Assembly: GCF_024746835.1 (NCBI RefSeq)
Contig: NZ_CP080531.1
Location: forward strand, 5,104,001-5,168,000
From: Mesorhizobium sp. AR02
GTDB taxonomy: Bacteria; Pseudomonadota; Alphaproteobacteria; Rhizobiales; Rhizobiaceae
Direction of reading: 5' to 3'
Length of the DNA stretch: 64,000 nt
The position numbers were made by a program, and so were the translations under genes. Within the stretch, counting starts at the first letter, position 1. Each line of letters starts with the position of its first letter. The notes beneath the pieces were generated by a model. The model did not search any database. It worked only from the letters and a program-made list of their open reading frames with translations, and was not told the origin of the DNA. This document shows positions 1 through 6,866 of the stretch, piece after piece.

Positions 1-1
1 C

Positions 2-184
2 CGGCTCGGTATTCTTGAAAGCATGGCGATCGTGCTGGCGGTCGCCGTCGCTTCGCTTGCCATGGCGCAGGCGCAGCCCGGCTTGCGGGGATGTACGACA
101 ATGGCGGCTTCAATCAGTCCCGATGCCGCGCCGGCGAAATCCAACCCGGATGCCGACGCGACGGACATGCTGCTGCATGACTGA
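2..184 (+). CDS. Partial hypothetical protein, membrane-like C-terminus
   Basis: The reading frame is open from the window edge and ends 21 bases before the TauE-family gene. It starts with a hydrophobic stretch (AIVLAVAVASLAMAQAQ) followed by a polar Ala/Pro/Asp-rich tail of about 35 residues. It could be the last membrane segment and tail of an integral membrane protein, or a separate short exported protein beginning at the ATG at 23, where the same stretch would act as a signal peptide. I do not recognise the family. The close spacing suggests co-transcription with the downstream exporter gene. Confidence 0.35.
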   Translation, partial: RLGILESMAIVLAVAVASLAMAQAQPGLRGCTTMAASISPDAAPAKSNPDADATDMLLHD

Positions 185-205
185 TCCCGTGGTGAAGGTG
201 CGGTC

Positions 206-955
206 ATGCTGAGTGCCGGCATCCTCGCCTGGATCGGCGCCGTCTTTCTCGCAGCGGGCTTGGTCAAGGGCGTCGTCGGCATGGGGCTGCCGACGGTCGC
301 GATGGGGTTGCTGGCGGTGACGATGCCGCCGGCTGAGGCCGCGGCCTTGCTGTTGATCCCGTCGCTGATCACCAACCTCTGGCAGTTGTTCACCGGCCCG
401 TCCTTCGGCGGCCTGTGCAAGCGGCTGTGGACAATGATGGCCGGCATCATGCTGGGCACCGTCGCCGGGGCAGGGGTGCTCACCGGCGCACATTCGGGCG
501 CGGCCTCGGCAGGGCTGGGTGCGGCGCTGGTGCTTTACGCCGTTCTCGGCCTGCTCAAGCTTGGCTTCACCACGCCGGCGCGCCACGAGGCCTTGATGTC
601 ACCGCTGGTCGGGATCGCGACCGGGCTGGTCACCGGCGCCACCGGCGTCTTCGTCATCCCGGCGGTGCCCTATCTGCAATCGCTGCGGCTGAAGAAGGAG
701 GACCTCATCCAGGCGCTTGGCCTGTCCTTCACGGTCTCGACGGCAGCCCTTGCCATTGGCCTGTTCCGGACGGGCGCTCTGGCCTCGCCGACGGCGCAGC
801 TGACAGGGTCGATCCTGGCGCTGCTGCCGGCGCTGGCCGGCATGTTCATCGGCCAGGCGTTGCGCCAGACGATGAGCGTCGAGACGTTTCGCAAGGTGTT
901 TTTCGTGGGGTTGCTGGCGCTTGGGGCGTATCTTGCGCTGGAGGCGCTTTGGTGA
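206..955 (+). CDS. Sulfite exporter TauE/SafE family membrane protein
   Basis: A 249-residue, very hydrophobic protein of the size and pattern of TauE/SafE (DUF81) permeases. It begins with a glycine-rich membrane segment (LVKGVVGMGLPTVAMGLL) and has a second related Gly-rich segment near residues 135-150 (GIATGLVTGATGVFVIP). These duplicated Gly-rich motifs are typical of the family, whose members are thought to move sulfite, sulfoacetate or other small organosulfur anions across the inner membrane. The substrate cannot be read from sequence. It may be co-transcribed with the partial gene upstream. A second, unlinked TauE/SafE gene lies in the sulfide operon at 33566-34348. Confidence 0.85.
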   Translation: MLSAGILAWIGAVFLAAGLVKGVVGMGLPTVAMGLLAVTMPPAEAAALLLIPSLITNLWQLFTGPSFGGLCKRLWTMMAGIMLGTVAGAGVLTGAHSGAASAGLGAALVLYAVLGLLKLGFTTPARHEALMSPLVGIATGLVTGATGVFVIPAVPYLQSLRLKKEDLIQALGLSFTVSTAALAIGLFRTGALASPTAQLTGSILALLPALAGMFIGQALRQTMSVETFRKVFFVGLLALGAYLALEALW

Positions 956-962
956 TTTGCCC

Positions 963-1520
963 TCATTCGGCAATCGACCTGATAACCCTGGCCGGGTTGC
1001 CGCCGACAAGGGTGTTGGGGGGCACGTCCCTCGTCACCACCGAGCCCGCCGCGACGACGGCGTTTTCGCCCACCGTCACGCCGCCAATGACTGTTGCGCC
1101 GGCGGCGATCCAGACGTTGCGTTCGATGACGATCGGCTTTGCCGTGGTGAAGGCGCGGCGCCGCGACGGCTCGAGCGGATGGCCCGATGTGATGAGGCTC
1201 ACATTCGGCCCGACCAGCACGTCGTCGTCAATGTCGAGCCCGCCAAGATCATAAAAAGTGCAGTTCTGATTGATGAAGACATTGCGCCCCACGCGGATGT
1301 CGGCACCGCCGGTGGCGTAGAAGGGCGGGATCAGCAGGAAGCTGTCGTCGACCTTCTTGCCGATGAGTTCGCTGAACAAAGCGCGGACTTCATCCGCGTC
1401 GTTGAATGTCAGACGGTTGAGACGGGCGGTGATCGCCATCGCCCGTTTGACGTCCGCTAGCATCGCTGCCGATTCCGGTGTTCTCCCGGGGATTGTCCTG
1501 GTGCGATCCTCATGCGCCAT
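963..1520 (-). CDS. Sugar O-acetyltransferase, LbH (maltose acetyltransferase) family
   Basis: A 185-residue left-handed beta-helix acyltransferase. Imperfect hexapeptide repeats fill the second half (IRVGRNVFINQNCTF, IDDDVLVGPNVSLI, IERNVWIAAGATVIGG, VTVGENAVVAAGSVVT). The catalytic histidine is in the ITSGHPLEPS motif and the usual ending GGNPARVIR is present. The N-terminal 50 residues match the maltose-acetyltransferase cap. It should transfer acetyl from acetyl-CoA to a sugar or a Nod-factor-like acceptor in the cytoplasm; NodL belongs to this family but nothing here supports a symbiotic role. The chosen ATG gives MAHEDRTR; an upstream in-frame start would run through the toxin relic at 1510-1617. 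Confidence 0.85.
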   Translation of the reverse strand: MAHEDRTRTIPGRTPESAAMLADVKRAMAITARLNRLTFNDADEVRALFSELIGKKVDDSFLLIPPFYATGGADIRVGRNVFINQNCTFYDLGGLDIDDDVLVGPNVSLITSGHPLEPSRRRAFTTAKPIVIERNVWIAAGATVIGGVTVGENAVVAAGSVVTRDVPPNTLVGGNPARVIRSIAE

Positions 1521-1617
1521 TCGTTGCTTTCCTCCAGGGCACGGTCGAACGAATGGCGAAGTCGGCACGGTTGTGTTGTTTCCCGATCGGCACTTCTTGC
1601 CACGTAATGGAGATCAC
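1510..1617 (-). pseudogene. Truncated TacT-like GNAT toxin (N-terminus only)
   Basis: A GTG codon overlaps the stop of the DUF1778 antitoxin gene in a GTGA arrangement, exactly where a TacT-type acetyltransferase toxin would start. The frame reads ISITWQEVPIGKQHNRADF, which resembles the N-terminus of GNAT toxins paired with DUF1778 antitoxins (W-x-E-x-P-I-x-K-x-H-x-R-x-x-F), then changes character and stops after 35 codons. The normal toxin is about 160 residues, so the acetyl-CoA fold is absent. The relic runs into the first codons of the acetyltransferase gene, so a deletion or recombination joined the two loci. The homology call comes from my memory of the family, not from a search. Confidence 0.6.
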
Positions 1618-1889
1618 GCGAGGGTCTGACCGGCCTTGGCGGCGCGGATAAGGCGATTGGTCGGGGAGGGCAGGTTTTCAAGCAGGTCGAGGATGCGCAG
1701 GCTGTCCCGTTCTGACAGTGCAAGATGTTCGGCGCGCTCGATCGTGGCCTGAGCGTCACGCAATGCGGAGCGCGTGACGAACTCGGTCAGGCCGACATTC
1801 GACAAGGCCGCCGCACGAGCGATTACGGCTTTCGCTTCGGGCAGAATCCGAAGATCGATTCGACCGTTGTCAATGACGTTGCGGGGCAT
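1614..1889 (-). CDS. TacA-family (DUF1778) ribbon-helix-helix antitoxin, orphan
   Basis: A 91-residue protein with an N-terminal ribbon-helix-helix DNA-binding segment (GRIDLRILPEAKAVIARAA), the following LTEFVTRSAL motif and the C-terminal tail typical of DUF1778 antitoxins, which normally neutralise a GNAT toxin and repress their own promoter. The start is fixed by a strong Shine-Dalgarno (AAAGGAG) seven bases before ATG 1889; a TTG start at 1910 is less likely. A perfect 19-bp palindrome lies 29-47 bases upstream. The toxin gene that should follow is reduced to 35 codons, so this is probably a surviving solitary antitoxin. Confidence 0.8.
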   Translation of the reverse strand: MPRNVIDNGRIDLRILPEAKAVIARAAALSNVGLTEFVTRSALRDAQATIERAEHLALSERDSLRILDLLENLPSPTNRLIRAAKAGQTLA

Positions 1890-1917
1890 AGGTATCTCCT
1901 TTGCCCCCAATTATTCA

Positions 1918-1936
1918 GTACGGATTGAATCCGTAC
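1918..1936. promoter_or_regulatory. Perfect palindrome, putative antitoxin operator
   Basis: GTACGGATTGAATCCGTAC has 8-bp perfect arms around a TGA centre and lies just upstream of the DUF1778 gene, where ribbon-helix-helix antitoxins autoregulate. The operator role is inferred from position and symmetry. Confidence 0.6.
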
Positions 1937-1994
1937 AACATGAATCCCGTCGCATTAACCTCAAGGCATGCGAAGAGCGCGCCGGGTCAATCTA

Positions 1995-2444
1995 CTACCG
2001 AACCACCAGCACCGGGATTTCGGTATAGGACAACACTTCCGCTGTCTGGCTGCCCAGAAGCAGCTTGCCCAGTCCGCGGCGGCCATGCGAGGCCATCACG
2101 ATCAGGTCGCAGCCTTGCGCCTGCGACAGTTCCAGGATCGCCTCGGCGGGCCGTTTGTCCTCGACATGCACAACCTTGGCGGACACGCCGGCGGCATCGG
2201 CCGATGCCTTGCACTTGTCGAGAACCTCCTTGCCGTATTTGCGCGATTCTTCCTGGTAGACGGCCAGTTCATCGCCAGCCGCATAGCCGGCCATGGCGCC
2301 GCCCCAGGCGAAGATGGGATACGGTTCCGAGACGGTGATAAAGGTGACGGTGGCGCCGATGCCTTTCGCCAAGGTGAGGCCATGGGCAACGCCCTTGTCG
2401 GCCAGTTCCGATCCGTCGGTGGCGATGAGCAGATGTTTGTACAT
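1995..2444 (-). CDS. Universal stress protein, UspA family
   Basis: A 149-residue single-domain Usp. It opens with the family signature MYKHLLIATDGSELADKG and ends with the ATP-binding loop pattern G-x2-G-x9-G-S/T: VMASHGRRGLGKLLLGS, followed by EVLSYTEIPVLVVR. The presence of this loop suggests an ATP-binding (UspFG/MJ0577-like) type rather than a non-binding UspA. Usp proteins act in the cytoplasm during starvation, oxidative or membrane stress. The gene stands alone, divergent from the sequence that leads to the VirK-like gene. Confidence 0.92.
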   Translation of the reverse strand: MYKHLLIATDGSELADKGVAHGLTLAKGIGATVTFITVSEPYPIFAWGGAMAGYAAGDELAVYQEESRKYGKEVLDKCKASADAAGVSAKVVHVEDKRPAEAILELSQAQGCDLIVMASHGRRGLGKLLLGSQTAEVLSYTEIPVLVVR

Positions 2445-2580
2445 GATGATCTGACCTGTTGTGCAAGGGCCGATGCGCCCTTGGGGTGGCGGGAGCCTTG
2501 GTGCGGCTCGTCTTGATATAGTTGCGTCATTGGCCCCCTCACAGGGCCAGCGCGATGCGGATCAGGGCCAGGCGAGGGGC

Positions 2581-2634
2581 GTGCGCCGCCGCAATGTTCC
2601 GGTATCCCTGGTCGGCCTTGGCTCGGTTGCGCCG
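2581..2634 (+). pseudogene. Relic of an RND periplasmic adaptor gene
   Basis: In the otherwise empty 2445-2811 interval, 54 bases translate to VRRRNVPVSLVGLGSVAP and match, with a few substitutions, bases 5870-5923 of the RND adaptor gene 3.3 kb downstream (RRGDVPVSLVGLGSVAP). The similarity stops abruptly on both sides. It is best read as the remnant of a deleted paralogous efflux adaptor gene or a small ectopic copy. I see no intact gene elsewhere in this 367-base gap. Confidence 0.55.
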
Positions 2635-2811
2635 CAACCGGGGCGATTGCAACGAGAGCGGACGTGACGCCGGAGACCATGCGCGAGAAGGTTGTCCAAA
2701 ATGGCTAACTTACGAATTTGTATGTTCGCGGCGAGGCGGCGGTAAGCCCGATATCCGACATTCAGATCATCAGTTGCCTTTGATCGACGCGTCCGACCGA
2801 GAATACAGCAA

Positions 2812-3756
2812 ATGACGACTGCCATGGGCACTCTGCAGCCAACACGGCCAAGAGGCCCACTAAGACGGCCGCCCTCCAAGTTTCGGCGCGAGCTGAACAA
2901 TTGGGTGCATGCAACCAAATGGGCGGCGCTTCAGTGGGTATTCCGGCGCGATATCGCCGCCATCCGGTCCGCCCTCGGTGTTGAGCCGTTCGCTGCAATC
3001 CTTGCCCAATATCCCGACATTGCGCTGAAGCCTGTTCGGCCGTACCTCGCGGCTAACTTGGCGCGTAACCGTCGCTCGATCGCCGTCGTTGGTCACTACA
3101 CCGAGGCGGCGCGTCTTTTGACCGACACCGCCTTGGTCGAAAGCCACACTCGCGGTCATCGTCTTTTGGCGGTGTCGACCGTTGCTGGTGAAGTCACGGT
3201 GGAACTGACGGGTCAGGCAGGTTTGTACCGAGAGGGGGAATGGCGCCTTCTGCTGCGCCTGGAAGGACGTCCGGTTATCGAAATGGGGCTCACGATTGTG
3301 GACCGGTCGCTTCTACAACTCGGTGGCGGCGGCAAGATTCTCTATATTGGCGCTCTGAAGTCGACGTCGACCGGTGTGCAAGGTCTCGAGGATTCCCGGA
3401 TATTGACGAAAGCCATGGAAGGTTTGCGGCCGAAAACTCTGCTGCTCCTGGTCGCCCAGACGTTGGCATCCTCACTCAAACTCCGTGGCCTTGTCGCGGC
3501 ATCAAACGCAGGCCACGTCTTTTCGAGGGACTATGCTTTGCGCCGCCGCATCACAGCGGACTATGACAGCTTCTGGGCGGAGTCCGGCGGCAGGCCAATA
3601 CGTCGGACAATGTATGCCTTGCCCCTCGTGAAGGCTCAACGCGACCCGGCCGACTACAAGCCGAACAAACGGGCGCAAATACGCAAGCGTCAGCGCCTTG
3701 AGGTCGAAATTTCGCGTTCTGTCAGCGAAGCTGTCAGGCCGCTGCTGCGGAGTTGA
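2812..3756 (+). CDS. VirK/YbjX family protein (DUF535)
   Basis: A 314-residue soluble protein with the DUF535 layout: an N-terminal region ending in a VVGHYTEAARLL motif, a central beta-rich part (GLYREGEWRLLLRLEGRPV, LTIVDRSLL), the GLRPKTLLLLVAQTLAS helix, then LVAASNAGHVFSRDYA and YDSFWAESGG, all recognisable for VirK/YbjX proteins. Family members have been linked to virulence and to resistance to cationic peptides or envelope stress in enterobacteria, but their biochemistry is unknown. An alternative start is the ATG at 2821. It stands alone, convergent with the phosphodiesterase gene. Confidence 0.8.
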   Translation: MTTAMGTLQPTRPRGPLRRPPSKFRRELNNWVHATKWAALQWVFRRDIAAIRSALGVEPFAAILAQYPDIALKPVRPYLAANLARNRRSIAVVGHYTEAARLLTDTALVESHTRGHRLLAVSTVAGEVTVELTGQAGLYREGEWRLLLRLEGRPVIEMGLTIVDRSLLQLGGGGKILYIGALKSTSTGVQGLEDSRILTKAMEGLRPKTLLLLVAQTLASSLKLRGLVAASNAGHVFSRDYALRRRITADYDSFWAESGGRPIRRTMYALPLVKAQRDPADYKPNKRAQIRKRQRLEVEISRSVSEAVRPLLRS

Positions 3757-3907
3757 ACGCCTCGGATGGAAAATGGCTTCCAACCCCGAACCACGATCGG
3801 GAAGGCGCGTGATGGTCAAAGAGGGCTAATGGGCTCTCCGGACTGCAGCGGTGTTCGGGACAGCCACTTCTGGGACGCATCCGTCGCGCATCGTGCTTGG
3901 GTATCAA

Positions 3908-3949
3908 TTCACAATTGGCCGCCGAGCATGCCCGGCGGCCAATCGTGAA
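3908..3949 (-). terminator. Long hairpin downstream of the phosphodiesterase gene
   Basis: Arms 3908-3924 and 3933-3949 pair over 17 bases with one mismatch around a GAGCATGC-type loop, 19 bases after the stop of the minus-strand gene at 3968. There is no strong T-run, so it may act as a bidirectional or Rho-assisted terminator, or as a 3'-end stabiliser. Confidence 0.5.
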
Positions 3950-3967
3950 GCGGTATCATCCCTAAGC

Positions 3968-5500
3968 TTAGAACGGTGCCGCCGGCAGCTCCTGGGTGCC
4001 TTCGAGCTTCACAGCCTGGAGTTCGTTCGCGTCATAGCCAAGAGCCCGCAGGATGGTGGGAGCGACCTGTGTCGTCTGCACCAGAGCTGGCACCGATCCC
4101 GGCTTGAGCGAAGGATTGCTGATGAGAAGCGCCACGTTGCGATCGTTCGCATTGGCGCCGCCGTGCTCGGCAATCTTCGAGCCGGATGTGTAGACCACAC
4201 CCGGATTGACCGTGGCTATGAAGTCCGGCGTACGGCTGTCGATGGCCGGATCCTGATAGGCGAGAGCAAGCGCATTCGGCGGCTGGATCTGGGCGATGCC
4301 TTCAGCCTTGCTCGATTTCTCGAGATAATCCTGCGCCGCCGCGAGGTTCTTGACCCTGTCTTGCGGTTTGAGCCAGATCAGCGCGGCGTCGTCGGCGATG
4401 TGGAAGGCATAGCCCGGTGTCTTCGTATAGGGATCATCGTCCAGTGGCTGGAACGACGCCGGGTCGATGGGCGACTGGCCATGCTTCGAGGCAAGTATGA
4501 TCAGGGTCGAATTGGCGAGTTTGTTGTCCTTGAGTGCGACCATCAGTTCGCCGAGAGCGCCATCGACATAGGCGAGCTGCCCGGCAAGACCATTGCTGGG
4601 CGCGCCGCTGGCATCCAGATAGCCGCCCACCAGACCGGCCTCGTCGCCAGGACCGGCCTTGGGAAGCTTCTGGCCCACGCTCACCGCCTGGAAATTCATG
4701 CCGAAAAGCGTGGGAACCGCTGCGGGATGCGAGCCGGTGCTGTCGAGGCCTTTGATTTCGTTGATCACGGCATGGACCCGCGCTTCATCAAAGTCGCGCT
4801 CGGCCTTGAAGCTGCCCGTCGTCTTCACCTTCGTGCCGGGAATCAAGCTGTCCTGTTCCAACGCGTAGAGATCGTCGACGCCTTTGCCCGAAGGTCCGTT
4901 CAGCCATTCGTAGGCCGGGTGCTTGTCGGACCAGGCCGTGCGGCCGCCATGAGCTTTCACGATTTCGAAGACGTTGTTGACCCGCACGAAATCATGCGGA
5001 TAGACCACCGAGCATTTGCCGTTGATCAGCGTCATCGGCAGCTTTGCCGGGTCGATCTGGCTGCGGTAATCGCCCGGCTTGCCACCACCATCAAGGCGCG
5101 TCGAATCGACGTCGATGTTCTCGGCGAAGGCCACCTCGGCACCCGGCTCCCCCTTGCAATCCGAGGCCGGCGCGAAATAGGTGCGGTCGTAGCTGTCGTC
5201 GTAGAACACGCCCGTCGATTTGGGTGTGCCGCCGGTTACCTGTGCCACAAGGCCGGGAAACGAGTCGGACGGGGCGCTGGCAAGCGCATTCGGATAGAAA
5301 ATCCCGGTATGGGCGAGCGCGGCGAGCGAGCTTGTCGGATTTGCGGCGACATAGTTTGCCAGATCGAGTGCATGAAGCCCGTCGACGCTGATGAGCAGTA
5401 CGTGCTTGTAGGGTGCGGCGATGGCGCTGGAATTAGACAGCGCGCCAGCCAATGCCGCCGTCAGCGTACCCGCAGCCAGCGCTAGAGATAGCGTTTTCAT
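3968..5500 (-). CDS. Secreted alkaline phosphatase-superfamily phosphodiesterase
   Basis: A 510-residue protein with a cleavable signal peptide (MKTLSLALAAGTLTAALAGA, cleavage likely near SSAIA). It fits the type I phosphodiesterase/nucleotide pyrophosphatase branch of the alkaline phosphatase superfamily. The first metal aspartate is in HVLLISVDGLHALDL (about residue 40). The nucleophile region is SAPSDSFPGLVAQVTGGTP, with the Ser before FP replacing the usual Thr. Later metal ligands sit in ILASKHGQSPID and AEHGGANANDRNV. It should hydrolyse phosphodiester or phosphomonoester substrates in the periplasm or outside the cell; the substrate cannot be predicted. It is a single gene followed by a hairpin. 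Confidence 0.82.
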   Translation of the reverse strand: MKTLSLALAAGTLTAALAGALSNSSAIAAPYKHVLLISVDGLHALDLANYVAANPTSSLAALAHTGIFYPNALASAPSDSFPGLVAQVTGGTPKSTGVFYDDSYDRTYFAPASDCKGEPGAEVAFAENIDVDSTRLDGGGKPGDYRSQIDPAKLPMTLINGKCSVVYPHDFVRVNNVFEIVKAHGGRTAWSDKHPAYEWLNGPSGKGVDDLYALEQDSLIPGTKVKTTGSFKAERDFDEARVHAVINEIKGLDSTGSHPAAVPTLFGMNFQAVSVGQKLPKAGPGDEAGLVGGYLDASGAPSNGLAGQLAYVDGALGELMVALKDNKLANSTLIILASKHGQSPIDPASFQPLDDDPYTKTPGYAFHIADDAALIWLKPQDRVKNLAAAQDYLEKSSKAEGIAQIQPPNALALAYQDPAIDSRTPDFIATVNPGVVYTSGSKIAEHGGANANDRNVALLISNPSLKPGSVPALVQTTQVAPTILRALGYDANELQAVKLEGTQELPAAPF

Positions 5501-5731
5501 TGAAGTGTCCCTCGTCTCGCAGCCCCGCGATGGATCAAGGATAGGCGAGTGGACATGACAGGTTCATGAAAACTCGTTGGCAAAGGACCTTACGGATTGG
5601 TAAGCCAGCGGTGATGCAGCGGAAAGGTTGCCCCCGCAAGATACCGGTCACGGGACCGTGGTTTGTCAGCAACTCGCGTCACGTCCATTGTTGAGTCCAC
5701 GACCTAGAACCGGACGGACGAGAGACCGCGC

Positions 5732-6862
5732 ATGATCGCCGACTGGTGCAAGGCCTCCCGAATCCTTCGGGCCGCTGCCTTTGGCTTGCTGTGTCTGGGC
5801 GTCGCAAGCGCCTCGGCCATCGATCGCGCCTTGGCGGCCGACACCGCCATTCCGGTGGTTGCCGATGTGGCGCGCCGCGGCGATGTTCCGGTATCCCTCG
5901 TCGGCCTTGGCTCGGTCGCGCCGCTGCGCAGTGTGACCGTGACCAGCCGCATCGACGGCCAGCTCATCAAGCTCGACTTCGCCGATGGCCAGGATGTGCA
6001 TGCCGGCGACCTGCTTGCCGAGATCGATCCGGAACCCTTGCAGGCCGCCCTTGCGCAGACGCAGGCGACCAAGGTGCGGGACGACGTGTCGCTGGCAAAT
6101 GCCAGGCTCGACCTTGCCCGGGCGCAGACGCTGACCACCAAGGGTGTCGGCTCGACGCAGGCGCTGGACACGGCAAAGGCCGCCGTGGCGCAACTCGAGG
6201 CGACCGGCAAGGTCGACCAGGCCGCCATCGACATCGCGCAGATCCAGCTGCGTTTCACGCAGATCCGCTCGCCGCTGGACGGCCGTGCCGGCATCCACAT
6301 GGTCGACGCCGGCGCCATCGTCCGCGCCAGCGACACCGGCGGCATCGTCCGCATCACCCAGATCCACCCCATTGCCGTCGACTTCTCGCTGCCATCCGAC
6401 GCGCTGCCTCGCATCCAGACCGTGATGAAGGCAGGCAACGCCCCTGTGGTCGCGCAGGACAATGGCGGCCAGCAACTGGCGACCGGCAGCCTGAGCGTTG
6501 TCGACAACCAGATCAACAGCGCCACCGCGACAATCAGGATACGCGCCGTCTTCGACAATGCCGACGACCTGCTGTGGCCGGGACAGTTCGTCAATGTCCG
6601 CGTCCAGGTCGAATTGCAGCGGGGCGTGGTCACGGTCCCGGTGACGGCGATTGTGCGCGGCCCGGACGGGACCTATGCTTTCGTGGTCGGCAAGGACAGG
6701 CACATCATCAAACGGCCGGTGACGGTGGCCTATTCGAATGCCGAGCTTGCCGTCGTCGGCGAAGGCGTTCAGCCCGGCGACACCATCGTCACCGACGGCC
6801 AGTACCGCATCCAGGAGGGAGACCTGGTCGACGTCACCGGGCCGGCCCAGGCGGCGAACTAG
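5732..6862 (+). CDS. RND efflux periplasmic adaptor (membrane fusion protein)
   Basis: A 376-residue HlyD/AcrA-type adaptor. After a signal-like N-terminus (ILRAAAFGLLCLGVASASA) come the first lipoyl half (VTVTSRIDGQLIKLDFADGQDVHAGDLLAEID), a short alpha-hairpin (about residues 100-165), the second lipoyl half with IRSPLDGRAG, then beta-barrel and membrane-proximal domains. The hairpin is short, as in MdtA-like adaptors. It links the RND pump to an outer-membrane channel that is not encoded here. The permease gene starts four bases after its stop, so the two form an operon. A 54-base fragment of a similar gene lies at 2581-2634. Confidence 0.93.
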   Translation: MIADWCKASRILRAAAFGLLCLGVASASAIDRALAADTAIPVVADVARRGDVPVSLVGLGSVAPLRSVTVTSRIDGQLIKLDFADGQDVHAGDLLAEIDPEPLQAALAQTQATKVRDDVSLANARLDLARAQTLTTKGVGSTQALDTAKAAVAQLEATGKVDQAAIDIAQIQLRFTQIRSPLDGRAGIHMVDAGAIVRASDTGGIVRITQIHPIAVDFSLPSDALPRIQTVMKAGNAPVVAQDNGGQQLATGSLSVVDNQINSATATIRIRAVFDNADDLLWPGQFVNVRVQVELQRGVVTVPVTAIVRGPDGTYAFVVGKDRHIIKRPVTVAYSNAELAVVGEGVQPGDTIVTDGQYRIQEGDLVDVTGPAQAAN

Positions 6863-6866
6863 CGCC

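Noticed and set aside
3851..5485. 544-codon plus-strand open frame opposite the phosphodiesterase gene
   Set aside because: The minus strand encodes a signal peptide and phosphatase-superfamily motifs; the plus-strand product has no recognisable domain and is a GC-rich antisense artefact.
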